Positions 16,134-28,718 of a DNA stretch of 64,000 nucleotides are shown here, piece after piece (position 1 is the first letter of the stretch; each line of letters begins with the position of its first letter). The stretch is from positions 25,251,939 through 25,315,938 of the forward strand of contig NC_063257.1 of the NCBI RefSeq assembly GCF_019578655.1. Direction: 5' to 3'. Source of the stretch: Ricinus communis (Eukaryota; Streptophyta; Magnoliopsida; Malpighiales; Euphorbiaceae). The notes beneath the pieces are model-generated. The model was not told the DNA's origin and did not search any database. It worked only from the letters and a program-made list of their open reading frames with translations. The translations under genes were made by a program, and so were the position numbers.

Positions 16134-16630
16134 TGTCACGACCCCACCCGTGGGCCCGTGACCGGCACTAGGGAATGGGTAGGCTTAAGGCCACCGAAAC
16201 CCGTAGTAAGCCTGACACTCACTGATTTAAACAAATCTCATCTCAAATTAATATTGTTAAAGCCACAATTTATCTTAATAGTTACACTTTACAAAATTAC
16301 TTCGGTCTACCAGAAAAACTAGGCGAGACCTGGAGCTCAGAAAATTTACAACTGATACATTTACTATTACTACTGCGGAGAATCTAAGATTTACCAATTT
16401 ACATACCAAATCAAATACATCACCCGATGACGAAGGAGTCGGGTTACTGAATAAGAGTCGCGAGAGGACTATGATCCGAATCAAAAATAAAAATGAGACT
16501 GTCAGTCTCGATAGTGAGTTAAAATCAAATAATCTAGGGACTAATGCATTCTCTCAGAAAACATAGATTATTCAAATTAGTATATCAAACCATGCTCGTA
16601 AATACAAATCACATTATAATCAATACCATA

Positions 16631-16655
16631 ATAAATAAATAAATAAATAAATAAA
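16631..16655 (+). repeat. (ATAA)n microsatellite
   Basis: Six perfect tetranucleotide units within solo LTR copy 2, absent from copy 1. Confidence 0.9.
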
Positions 16656-16744
16656 AAATATATTTTTACTTTTACGGGACGAGTGGCTCAGTAGAACCCT
16701 AACCCCAAATTCTAACAGCCATTTTGGCTCTCTTGATCCAATAA

Positions 16745-16905
16745 GACTGGCGCCCAGAGAGCAATGCTCGACCAGGGACCTTACTTCCAGTCTGAACACT
16801 TGAATTCCAAATAAGCCGGCGCCCAGAGAGCAATGCTCGACCAGGGACCTTACCTCCGGCAATTTACTCAAATCAGCCCAGAGAGCCATGCTCGACTAGG
16901 GCAAA
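16745..16905 (+). repeat. Subrepeats within solo LTR copy 2
   Basis: Three copies of the CCCAGAGAGC..GCTCGAC module start near 16746, 16818 and 16877. The copy number differs from LTR copy 1 (five), so the module is unstable. Confidence 0.85.
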
Positions 16906-18990
16906 CCCATAAATATCTTATTACACGTCCATGATTATTACCGGTGCGCACGCGGTCCTGATGTAACCCATCAGGCGGCATGTTCTACAAGCCACATTTC
17001 CCAAAACACAATCATCACATATAATAAATATCATTATCTGATGAACTCAACCAACACATATCGAAATAAAGATTAAAGATTTAAGGTAAAACAACGTGCA
17101 ATTTGTGAGGGGAATAATAACGTTTATCTTATTATAACATACTAATAATAATATTTATATTATTTCAAATATTAATAATCAAGTGAAATCATTTATTTTG
17201 CGATACTAATAATCATATTAAGCACAAATTCTAAATAGCATATTAAAATCAGACTAGCAATAGCGCAAAGATTAAATGACTTTAACTCACAGGATTGGCG
17301 ACCTCCTAGCTCTGCTCCGGTGCCTCAGTTGGAGCGAGCCGAACGAACTGACAATCTAGTCACGGAAAACAATTTATCAAAACGATGAAACAATTACAAT
17401 AGATCCTAGGTCTAGATTCCTAGGACTGACTGTCTAAGAATCTCGACTCGGGAGAATTCTACCGAAAATCCGGCAGAACCTCCCCTACAACACGAACATT
17501 ACCCCCCGTAAAAACGGGTCCAGGACCTGCCAGAAGAACACTTCAAATACTTAACGATTCAAACAATAGGAGTCGGGTCCCCAAACTTCACTATTTCCCG
17601 ACTCCGCCACACAGCACAAAATACGAGGCGAGGCAGCGGACAATTATTTTTGACTCACAAATAACATCAAATACTCAATATAACCCAATAGACACAATTA
17701 AACCAAGAATTTCTAAAATTAACGGGCCAAAGATAAATTACCGAAACGCTCGATCGCTCGGTCGACTTCGCCTCCGTGGCCGAAGACGATCCCCGCCCGA
17801 TTTTTCCGATCCGACACCCGATCATCCGGAGAGATTTGCGGACGATCTCGACCGTCGATTCATAAACGAAGCCCGATCGCCACGAAACCGGTGCTAATGC
17901 AAAGCTTGAGCTGAGGAGAGTCGGGATATGTCCTCCGATTGTCCATCCTCCCACGGGAGCTCATGGGAAAAACGCGGCTGCCCCCTACTTTCTCTCTCCA
18001 CCGGATCTTCCGTCTCCCGGCCACCACAGCGCTTGCCAAAGAGAGCCCTTGCCGAGAGGAGCCGATCGCCACTCGACTCGGCCGCCAACAAGCAGCGGCC
18101 GGAGCGGCCTCCGAGCCATTGCTCCTGGCGTGATTTCGCTTCCAGACGCCGGTACCTCCGCCACCATCGGGCTCGCTGGCGATGCGCTCCTTTCGGCGTC
18201 AAGCGCGCCCTCGGCTGGCCTCCGTCGTCCACCATGGACGCCTCTCTCTCTCCTCCCTTTCTTCTTCTTCCTTCTTTCTTTTCTCTCTCCCCGATTTCCA
18301 TTCCTTCAATATCGACATTTGACCCCTGAACTTTTTCTTATTACAATTTGGTCCCTCAACTTTCTTAATTACTTACAATTTCATCCCGCAGAATTCCAAT
18401 TTGACCCCCAAACTTCTTTTTAGCCTTTCAATTAAGCCCCTAACCATTTAATTTGGGCCAAATCCGAATTATTGAAAATACATAATTACAAAAATACCCC
18501 TGACTGACATATTTATTTACAAAAATACCAAGCTCACAATTTTCCATTAAAACCCCATAAAAATAACATTATGCTTTCAATCCTTATTCCAAAATAAATT
18601 TCCAATTTAGTCCTAACACACAATTAAATTAAATAATCAAATTTCAACTTAAAATTTAATACTACTAATCAATTATAATACCAATTTTTCCAAAATTCTT
18701 TTATTAAAACATCCTTTATAATTTCTTCCAAAGTTTTCCAATATATAATTTTACTTATATAAATATGCATTTGGGAAAATTTGAATAGCCAAAATATAAT
18801 CATTTCTCAAATAATTTACTTGAATAATTTCTTAAAATTTTAAACTAATTGGGTATAGAAAATAACTCATTTATTTGATTAATATTAAATTTTTCATTAA
18901 ATCATTTCAAATTAAACCCAACAATAATGAAGCTAAAATTAACTTAAATAAAAACTCATTATTAAATATATAAAAATTCCGGGTGTTACA

Positions 18991-20580
18991 CACTATTATG
19001 GAGTTGTTTTCTCAAATTCACTAATATACATGTTTTACGGGGTTCTTTTCTTATATTGATAAATATACTCCTTTTACGGGATTATTTTCTCATATTATAA
19101 AATTAACCCATTTAAGGGGTTGTTTTCTTATACTCACAAATATACCATAATTACGAGGTTATGTCATCAGATTCAGAAATATCACCGTATTACGGGGCTG
19201 TTTTCTAATATTTATAAATATACCTCTCTTACGGGGTTATTTTCTAATATTAAAGAATTTACCAATTCTACGACGTTGTTTTCTTGGACTCGCAATTACA
19301 CTACTTTTACGAGATTGTTTTCTCAGATTCATAAATATACACATTTTACGGGGTTATTTTCTTCTATTGATAAATATACCACTTTTACGGGGTCGTTTTC
19401 TCATATTAAATTATTAGCACTATTATGGGATTGTTTTATCAAGTTCATAAATATACATGTTTTACAGGATTATTTTCTTATATCGATAAATATATCCGTT
19501 TTATAGGGTTGTTTTCTCATATTATAAAATTAACCCATTTAAGGTGTTGTTTTCTCATACTCTAAAATATACCATAATTACGGGGTTATTTTATCGGATC
19601 GATAAATATCCCCATATTACGGGGTTGTTTTCTAATATTTATAAATATACCCCACTTACAGGGTTATTTTCTCATATTAAAATATTTACCGCTACTACGA
19701 TGCTGTTCTTTTAGACTCACAATTACACTACTTTTACGAGGTTGTTTGCTCAGATTCATAAATATACAAGTTTTACGGGGTTATTTTCTTATATTGATAA
19801 ATATACCACTTTTACGGCGTTGGTTTCTCATATTAAATTATTAGCACTATTATGGGGTTGTTTTTTCAAATTCATAAATATACATATTTTACGGGATTAT
19901 TTTCTTATATTGATAAATATATCCATTTTACGGGGTTGTTTTCTAATATTATAAAATTAATCCGTTTAAGAGGTTGTTTTCTCATACTCACATATATACC
20001 ACAATTAAGGGGTTATTTCATCAAATTCATAAATATCACCATATTACCAGGCTATTTCTTAATACTTATAAATATACCCCTCTTACGGAGTTATTTTCTC
20101 ATATTAAAAATTTACCCCTTCTAGAGGCTGTTTTATTAGACTCGCAATTACACTATTTTTACGGGATTGTTTTCTCAGATTCATAAATATACGCGTTTTG
20201 CGAGGTTATTTTCTTATATTGATAAATATACCACTTTTACAGCGTCGTTTTCTCATATTAAATTATTAGCACTATTATGGGGTCATTTTTTCAAATTCAT
20301 AAATATACACATTTTACAGGGTTATTTTCTTATAGTGACAAATATACCCATTTTACGGGATTTTTTTATCATATTACAAATTTAACCTATTTAAGGGGTT
20401 GTTTTCTCATACTCCCAAGTATACCACAATGACGAAGTTATTTCATGAGATTCATAAATATCATCGAATTACGGGGTTTTTTTTCTAATATTTATAAATA
20501 TATCTCTTACGGGGTTATTTTTCTAGATTCATAAATATACATGTTTTACGGGGCTATTTTCTTATATTTTCTTATATCGA
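18991..20580 (+). repeat. Satellite block 3
   Basis: Plus-oriented array with K monomers near 19410, 19840 and 20265, so the 427-bp HOR is regular here. Many D/E monomers are the variant with ATACCATAATTACG then TTTCATCA and AAATATCACCGTATTAC (the beta variant). The block ends at ..CTTATATCGA, inside a B monomer. Confidence 0.95.
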
Positions 20581-22264
20581 ATTCCGACACCGTTGGCAGG
20601 ACCGTCTTCCGGACCCCCGGTGTTTTCCGGACGCGTGAAATATTGCAAATTCGACTCAGTATAATTTTATTTAGACTCTAAAAATTATGTTGTAATATTA
20701 GAAAATTATTGTGGCTATTAATTGCTTATGATGGCTAGTTTAAAAAAATAAATTGGATTTAATTAATTGTGTTGTGGTGTTGCGGAGTCGGGAAAATAAT
20801 AATGCAGTTCTTATGACTCGGCTCCTGTTATTTAATTCCAGCATATTTGATGTGTCTTTGGCAGGTTCTGGACCCGTTTTACGAGGTCTAAATGCCTGTA
20901 ATTTAGGAAAAGTTCTGCCGAATTTTCGACAGATTTCTCGAGTCTAAATTAATTTTAGGCAGTCTACTCTAGGAGTCTAGGTCTAGGAAAAAATTAAGAA
21001 TGTCTATTAATTGAATATTTTTCATGACTAGATAATCCAGCCGTCCTACCAGCTCCACCCAAGGCGTAGGAGCGGACTGCGGAATGCGTTAGAACTGTGA
21101 GTTAAAGTCACATAATCTCTGTACCATTGCCAAATCTAAATTTAACATGCTACTTTAGAAGTCATGTTTAATATGATTATTAGTATCGCAATATAAATAA
21201 TTTCATTTAATTATTAATTACTGAGAATAATTTTAATATTATTATGAGTAATATTATATCATTATTTTGATAGTTAATGTTATATTAATACAATCATTAT
21301 TATTATTTCCCCATACAAATTGCATGTTGCTTTCCCCGAATTTTTAAATCTTTATTTCGATATTTGTTGAATGATTTTGTTAGACTATGATTATTATTAT
21401 ATGTGTGTTGATTGTGATTTTGGGATGAGGCTTTAGTAGAACATGCCACCCAATGGGTTACATCAAGACCGCGTGCGCACCGGTAATGATTAAAGACAGA
21501 TAACAAGGTTATTATGGATTTTTACCCTGGTCGAGTATAACTCTCTGGGCCGTGAAAGTTGACTGCTAGAGAAAGGTCCCTAGTCGAGCAATGCTCTTTG
21601 GGCGCCGGCTTAGTTGGAAATCAAGTGTTCAGGCTGGATATAAGGACCCTGGTCGAGCTTCGCTCTCTGGACGCCAGACCTGTTGGAATTAAGAAAGCCT
21701 AAAGGCTGCTAGTAATTTTGAGCTAGGGTTCTACTGAGCCACTCGTCCCGCAAATGTTAAAATGTATTTTATTTTTAAACATTATGGTATGATTATAATA
21801 TGACTCGTATTTGATGTACATGGTATGTTATACTGATTGTAATAATTATTTTTTTCTGAGAAGGCTGCAATAGTCACAAGATTATTTGATTTTAACTCAC
21901 TCCCGGCCGGTTTTATTTTCAAGTGATAGTTAGAATTCTTTGCCGTCCTGCATTTTGACAGTCTGACTTCTTCTTCTTCGGACTTTTTGTAAATAACCTG
22001 TACTTCCATACTTTTGTTATTATTTACTCTAGACTATCCGCAGTAGAGAATTTTTAAATTGTTGTAATTATTTTGGTCCATGTTGGACGTGGGATGTTAT
22101 AAAGACCAGATAGAATTATTTATGGCATGTCAGTCACGACTAATTATATTTTATTAACTGTTTATTTGAATTATTGGTCTGTAAGGCTTACTACGGGATT
22201 TGATGGCCTTAAGCCTACCCATTCCTTAGGTGCCGATCACGGGCCCACAGAATGGGTCGTGACA
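20581..22264 (-). mobile_element. Truncated LTR of the TGTCACGACCC family, minus orientation
   Basis: The right end reads GGGTCGTGACA, the reverse complement of the LTR start, and the body holds the family landmarks in reverse order: the GCTC..GAGC subrepeats (21530-21690), the CGGTGCGCACGCGG motif region near 21470, and the GGACCCGTTTTACG segment near 20870. The left side stops at 20581 without a TGTAACACCC terminus, so about the last 1.2 kb of the LTR is missing. The flanks, ..TATATCGA and TACCC.., do not repeat each other but would rebuild a B monomer after restoring about 6 bp, so the truncation also removed a little satellite. It is diverged from copies 1 and 2 and looks older. The first 150 bp are only loosely assigned. 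Confidence 0.75.
21530..21690 (-). repeat. Subrepeats within the truncated minus LTR
   Basis: Three diverged copies of GGTCGAGC..GCTCTCTGG start near 21533, 21590 and 21645; they are the reverse complement of the family subrepeat. Confidence 0.8.
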
Positions 22265-25200
22265 TACCCTTTTTCGGGGTTATTTTCTCATATTATAAAA
22301 TCAACCCTTTTAAGGGATTTGTTTCTCATACTAAAAGATATACCAAGATTACAGGGTTATTTTCTCCAATTGATAAAATCTTCGTGCTACGGGGTTGTTT
22401 TTTAATATTTATAAATATACTCCTCTTACGGAGTTGTTCTCTCATATTAATAAATTTACCCTTACTATGAGGTTGTTCTCTTAGACTCGCAATTACACAA
22501 CTTTCACAGGGTTATTTTCTCAGATTCATAAATAAACACGTTTTACGAGATTATTTTTTTATATTGATAAATATACCACTTTTACAAGTTCGTTTTCTCA
22601 TATTAAATTATTAGCACTATGATGAGGTTGTTTTCTCAAATTCATAAATGTACATGTTTTACGAGATTATTTTCTTATATTAACAAATATATCCCTTTTA
22701 CGAAATTATTTTCTTATATTATAAAATTAACCCATTTAAAGGGTTGTTTTTCCAAACTCACAAATATACCAAATTACGGGGTTATTTTCTCCAATTGATA
22801 AATATCCTCGAATTACGGGGTTTTTTGCTAATGTTTATAAATATACCCCTCTTACGGGGTTATTTTCTCATATTAAAAAATTTACCCCTTCTACGACGTT
22901 GTTATCTTAGACTCGCAATTACTCTATTTTTACGGGGTTGTTTTCTCAGATTCATAAATATACACGTTTTATGAGGTTATTTTCTTATATTCATAAATAT
23001 ACCACTTTACGGGGTCGTTTTCTCATACTAAAGTATTAGCAGTATTATGTGGTTATTTTCTCAAATTCATAAATATACACGTTTTACGGGATTATTTTCT
23101 TATATTGATAAATATACCCCTTTTACGGGATTGTTTTCTCATATTATAAAATTAATCCATTTAAAGGGTTGTATTTCATACTCACAAATATACCATAATT
23201 ACGTAGTTATTTTCTCTAATTGATAAAAATCCCCGTACGGGATTGTTTTCTAATATTTATAAATATACCCCTCTTATGGGGTTATTTTCACATTAAAAAA
23301 TTTACCCCTTCTACGAAGCTATTTTCTGAGACTCGTAATTACACTATTTTTACGTGGTTGTTTTCTCATATTCATAAATATACACGTTTCACGCAGTTAT
23401 TTTCTTATATTGATAAATATACCACCTTTACGAGGTCATTTTCTCATATTAAATTATTAGCATTATTGTGGGGTTGTTTTCTCAAATTCATTAATTACAC
23501 GTTTTATGGGGTTATTTTTTTATATTGACAAATATATCCCTTTTATGGGATTTTTTTATCATATTATAAAATTAACCCATTTAAAGGGTTATTTTCTCAT
23601 ACTCACAAATATACCACAATTATGGGATTATTTCCTCATATTCATAAATATCACCAAATTACGAGGTTATTTTCTAATATTTATAATTATACCCCTCTTA
23701 CGGGGTTGTTTTCCCAGATTGATAAATATATATATTTTATGGGATTATTTTTTTATATTGATAAATATACCCCTTTTACGGGGTTGTTTTCTTATATTAT
23801 AAAATTAACCCATTCAAGGGATGATTTTCTCATACTAAAAAATATATCAAGATTATGGGTTATTTTCTCCAATTGATAAATATCACCGTGTTACGGGGTT
23901 GTTTTCTAATATTTATAAATATACTCATCTTACGGGGTTGTTTTCTCATATTAATAAATTTACCCCTACTATGACGTTGTTCTTTTAGACTCGCAATTAT
24001 ACTACTTTTATGGGGTTGTTCTCTCAGATCCATAAATAAACACGTTTTATGGGGTTATTTTCTTATATTGATAAATATACCACTTTTACAAGGTCGTTTT
24101 CTCATATTAAAATATTAGCACTATTATGGGGTTATTTTCTCAAATTCATAAATATACACGTTTTAGAGGATTATTTTCTTATATTGATAAATATACCCCT
24201 TTTATGGAATTATTTTCTCATATTATAAAATTAACCCCTTTAAGGGGTTGTTTTCTATGCTCACAAATATACCAGATTACGGGTTATTTTATTCGATTGA
24301 TAAATATCCTCATATTATGGGGTTGTTTGCTAATATTTATAAATATACCCCTCTTATGGGTTATTTTCTCATATTAAAAAATTTACCCCTTCTACGACGC
24401 TGTTTTCTTAGACTCACAATTACTCTACTTTTACGGGGTTGTTTTCTGAGATTCATAAATATACAAATTTTATGGGGTTATTTTCTCATATTCATAAATA
24501 TACCATTTTTATGAGGTCATTTTCTCATACTAAATTATTAGCAGTATTATGTGGTTATTTTCTCAAATTCGTAAATATACACGTTTTACGGAATTATTTT
24601 CTTATATTGATAAATATACCCCTTTTACAGGGTTATTTTCTCATATTATAAAATTAACCCATTTAAAGGGTTGTTTTCTCATACTCATAAATATACCATA
24701 ATTACGTAGTTATTTTCCCCGATTGATAAAAATACCTCGTATTACGGTGTTGTTTTTTAATATTTATAAATATACCCCTCTTACGGGATTATTTTCTCAC
24801 ATTAAAAAATTTATCCCTTCTACGAGGCTGTTTTCTGAGACTCGCAATTACACTACTTTTATGGGGTTGTTTTCTTATATTCATAAATATACATGTTTCA
24901 CGGAGTTATTTTCTTATATTGATAAATATACCACTTTTACAAGGTAATTTTCTCATATTAAATTATTAGCACTATTGTGGGGTTGTTTTCTCAAATTCAT
25001 TAATATACACGTTTTACGGGGTTATTCTTATATTGACAAATATACCCTTTTCACGGGATTTTTTATCATATTATAAAATTAACCCATTTAAAGGGTTGTT
25101 TTCTCATACTTATAAATGTACCATAGTTACGTTGTTATTTCATCAGATTCATAAATATCACCGAATTATGGGGTTGTTTTCTAATATTTATAAATATACT

Positions 25201-25675
25201 CCTCTTACGGGGTTGTTTTTGCAGATTCATAAATATATATATTTTATGGGATTATTTTCTTATATTGATTAATATACCTCTTTTACGGGATTGCTTTCTC
25301 ACATTATAAAATTAACCCATTCAAGGGATGGTTTTCTCATACTCATAAATATACCACAATTACAGGGTTATTTTCTTATATTGACAAATATACCCCTTTT
25401 ACGGGATTGTTTTCTCATACTCACAAATATACTAAAATTACGTGATTATTTTCTCCGATTGATAAATATTCCTGCATTATGGGGTTGTTTTCTCAAACTA
25501 GCAATTACACTACTTTTACGGGGTTGTTTTCTCATATTCATAAATATACACGCATTACACTACTTTTATGGGGTCATTTTCTCATATTAAATTATTAGCA
25601 CTATTACGAGATTGTTTTATCAAATTCATAAATATAAACGTTTTACGGGGTTATTTTCTTATATTGATAAATATA
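22265..25675 (+). repeat. Satellite block 4, ending at an orientation switch
   Basis: Plus-oriented array with K near 22610, 23030, 23455, 24112, 24535 and 24963. Marker variants recur in order: a D monomer with ATACCAAGATTAC near 22335 and again (ATATCAAGATTATG) near 23840, about 1.5 kb apart; an A monomer with AAATGTACATG near 22645; and A monomers with CATTAATATACACG or a similar form near 23480 and 24990, each followed by TTTTATCATATTATAAAA. At 25675 the plus-strand reading stops inside a J/B monomer and the reverse complement begins. Confidence 0.94.
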
Positions 25676-27851
25676 ATCCCGTAATTTATGTATATTTGTG
25701 AGTATAAGAAAACAACCTATTAAATAGAATAATTTTATAATATGAGAAAATAACCCCGTAAAAGGGGTATATTTGTCGACATAAAAATTAACCGGTAAAA
25801 CGTGTGTATTTATGAATTTGACAAAACAACCCCGTAATAGTGCTAATAATTTAATATGAGAAAATGACCCCATAAAAGTGGTAGATTTGTCAATATAAAA
25901 AAATAACCCAGTAAAACGTGTATATTTATGAATCTGAGAAAATAATCTCGTAAAAGTAGTGTAATTGCGACTCTAAAAAAACAGTCTCGTGGAAGGGATA
26001 AATTTTTTAATATGACAAAACAACGCCATAATAGTGCCAACAATTTTAATATGAGAAAACGACCCCGTAAAAGGGGTATATTTGTCAATATAAAAAAATA
26101 ACCCAGTAAAACGTGTATATTTATGAATCTGAGAAAATAATCTCACAAAAGTAGTGTAATTGTGACTCTAAGAAAACAGTCTCATAGAAGGGGTAAATTT
26201 TTTAATATGAGAAAACAACCCTATAATAGTGCTAATAATTTAATATGAGAAAATGACCCCGTAAAAGGGGTATATTTGTCAAAATAAAAAATTAATCCCG
26301 TAAAACGTGCATATTTTTGAATCTGACAAAACAACCTTATAAAAAAACAGCCTGACAAAATAACCCAGTAAAACGTGTATATTTATGAATCTGAGAAAAT
26401 AATCTCATAAAAGTAGTATAATTGCGAGTCTGAGAAAACAGCCTCATAGAAGGGGTAAATTTTTTAATATGAGAAAATAATCCAGTAAGGGGTGTATATT
26501 TATAAATATTAGGAAACAATCCGGTAATACAGTGATATTTATCAATCGGAGAAAATAACCCCCTAATTTAGGTATATTTGTGAGTATCAGAAAACAACCC
26601 TTTAAAGGGATTAATTTTAGAATATGAGAAAACAACCCCGTAAAAGGGGTATATTTGTCGATATAAGAAAATAACTCTGTTAAACGTGTATATTTAAGAA
26701 TCTGAGAAAACAACCTAATAATAGTGCTAGTAATTTAATATGAAAAAATGACCCCATAAAAGTAGTATATTTATCAATATAAGAAAATAACCCTGTAAAA
26801 CGTATATATTTAAGAATCTGATAAAACAACCTCGTAAAAGTAGTGTAATTGTGAGTCTCAGAAAACAGCCTCATAGAACGGGTAAATTTCTTAGTATGAG
26901 AAAACAACCCCGTAATACGGAGATATTTATCAATTGGAGAATATAACCCTCTAATTTTGGTATATTTTTTAATATGAGAAAACAACCCCTTAAATGGATT
27001 AATTTTATAATATGAGAAAACAACCACGTAAAAGGGGTATATTTGTCGATCTAAGAAAATAATCCCGAAAAAGGTGTATATTTATGAATTTCAGAAAACA
27101 ACCACATAATAGTGCTAATATTTTAATATGAGAAAACGACCTTGTAAAAGTGGTATATTTATCAATATAAAAAAATAACCCGGTAAAATGTGTATATTTA
27201 TGAATCTGAGCAAACAACCCCGTAAAAGTAGTGTAATTGCAAATCCGAGAAAACAACCTCATAGAAGGGGTAAATTTTTTAATATGAGAAAACAACCCTG
27301 TAAGAGGGTTATATTTATAAATATTAGAAAACCATCCCATAAAACATGTATTTTTTATGAATTTGACAAAACAACCCCATAATAGTGCTAATAATTTAAT
27401 ATGAGAAAACAACCCCGTAATACGGGGATATTTATCAATCGTAGAAAATAATCCTGTAATTTTGGTATATTTGTGAGTGTGAGAAAACAACCCCTTAAAT
27501 GAGTTAATTTTATAATATGAGAATACAACCCCGTAAAAGGGGTATAGTTATCGATATAAGAAAATAACTCGTAAAATGTGTATATTTAAGAATCTGAGAA
27601 AACAACCCCGTGAAACTAGTGTAATTCCGAGTATGAGAAAACAGCCTCGTAGAAGGGGTAAATTTCTAAATATGATAAAACGACCATGTAAGAGGGGTAT
27701 ATTTATAAATATTAGGAAATAACCCCGTAATACGGGGATATTTATCAATTGGAGAAAATAACCCCGTAATTTTGGTATAATTGTGAGTATGAGAAAACAA
27801 CCCCTTTAAATGGGTTAATTTTAGAATATGAGAAAACAACCCAGTAAAAGG
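25676..27851 (-). repeat. Satellite block 5, inverted orientation
   Basis: From 25676 the array reads as the reverse complement (AACCCCGTAAAAGGGG.., GTGCTAATAATTTAATATG for K). All minus-strand ORFs of the 13-residue type in the window cluster here, as expected for an inversion. K monomers lie near 25840, 26030, 26220, 26715, 27105 and 27380. Spacing near the left end is about 195 bp, showing a local five-monomer unit. The right end, ..GTAAAAGG, abuts an LTR fragment. Confidence 0.94.
25850..26245 (-). repeat. Local 195-bp tandem duplication (K-J-I-H-G unit)
   Basis: The string AACCCAGTAAAACGTG recurs exactly 195 bp apart (about 25905 and 26100), and the two units share private variants such as TCAATATAAAAAAATAACCC. 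Five 39-bp monomers make 195 bp, so a five-monomer block was duplicated next to the inversion junction. Confidence 0.8.
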
Positions 27852-28267
27852 TCCTAACGCACAGTTAATTTAATTAACCAATTTGTTAAATCTTTTCCAA
27901 TTAAAATTTAATATCATTAGCTAATTAAAATGCTCTTTTCCCCCATAATTCTTTTATAAAATATTCTTTACAAATTCTTCCATAACTCTCAAATATAGAA
28001 TTTAATTTATATATATTCATTTGGGGGAAAAATTTGAATACCAAAATATAATTTATTTCTCAAAGAATTAACTTAATTAATTTCTTAAAATCAAACTAAT
28101 TGGATATAGAAAATAACTCCCTTATTTGTCTAGCACTAAAATTCAAAATTGCATTTAAATCATTCCCATTAAACCAATAAAAATAAAGTAAGATTTATTT
28201 AAATAAAAACTCATTTATTAATTATTATTAATATTGTCATTATTAAAGGAAAATTCTGGGTATTACA
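27852..28267 (+). mobile_element. LTR 3'-end fragment (416 bp), displaced from the LTR at 28719-30957
   Basis: It begins TCCTAACGCACAG and ends TTCTGGGTATTACA, matching the last ~400 bp of the family LTR in plus orientation. The missing remainder of an LTR, broken at the same place, lies 450 bp downstream in minus orientation. The satellite on both sides is minus-oriented, and the two flanks (..AAAAGG and GGTATA..) would join into a perfect B monomer. Confidence 0.85.
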
Positions 28268-28718
28268 GGTATATTTGTCGATATAAGAAAATAATCCTGT
28301 AAAACATGTATATTTATGAATTTGAGAGAATCACCCGGTAAAAGTAGTGTAATTGTGAGTCTCAGAAAACAGCCTCGTAGAAAAAGTAAATTTTTTAATA
28401 TTAGAAAATAACCCGTAAGAGGGCTATATTTATAAATATTAGAAAACAGCCCCATAACACGGTGATCTTTATGAATCTGATGAAATAACCCCGTAATTGT
28501 GGTATATTTGTGCATATGAGAAAACAACCCCTTAAATTTATAATATGAGAAAACAACCCCATAAAAGGAGTATATTAAGAAAAGAACCCCGTAAAACATG
28601 TATATTAAGAAATTTGAGAAAATAACCCCATAATAGTGCTAATAATATAATATGAGAAAACGACCCCGTAAAAATGGCATATTTATCAATATAAGAAAAT
28701 AACTCTATAAAACGTGTT
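28268..28718 (-). repeat. Satellite block 6, inverted orientation
   Basis: About one HOR of reverse-oriented satellite between the LTR 3' fragment and the LTR body. A K monomer lies near 28630. The right edge is at ..AAAACGTGT, uncertain by about 4 bp because of shared bases with the LTR. Confidence 0.92.

Larger units (their letters stand above)
16134..18990 (+). mobile_element. Solo LTR of the same family (copy 2, 2857 bp)
   Basis: It starts TGTCACGACCCCACCC and ends CCGGGTGTTACA, with a perfect 5-bp target duplication CACTA at 16129-16133 and 18991-18995 that splits a K monomer. It is very similar to copy 1; the last 500 bp differ only at scattered positions, so both look young. It carries fewer subrepeats (three, about 16745-16905) and an (ATAA)n run at 16631. 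A short GC-rich stretch (17584-17640) present here is absent from copy 1. No internal coding region is present. The distinct target duplication shows that it inserted independently of copy 1. Confidence 0.85.

Noticed and set aside
12718..18990. The two similar LTRs as 5' and 3' ends of one retrotransposon
   Set aside because: The sequence between them is satellite, and each LTR has its own perfect target duplication (TTATT and CACTA).
21303..22009. Small minus-strand ORFs at 21303-21506 and 21782-22009
   Set aside because: They lie in a truncated LTR, have no recognisable domains, and are not conserved in the other copies of that LTR.
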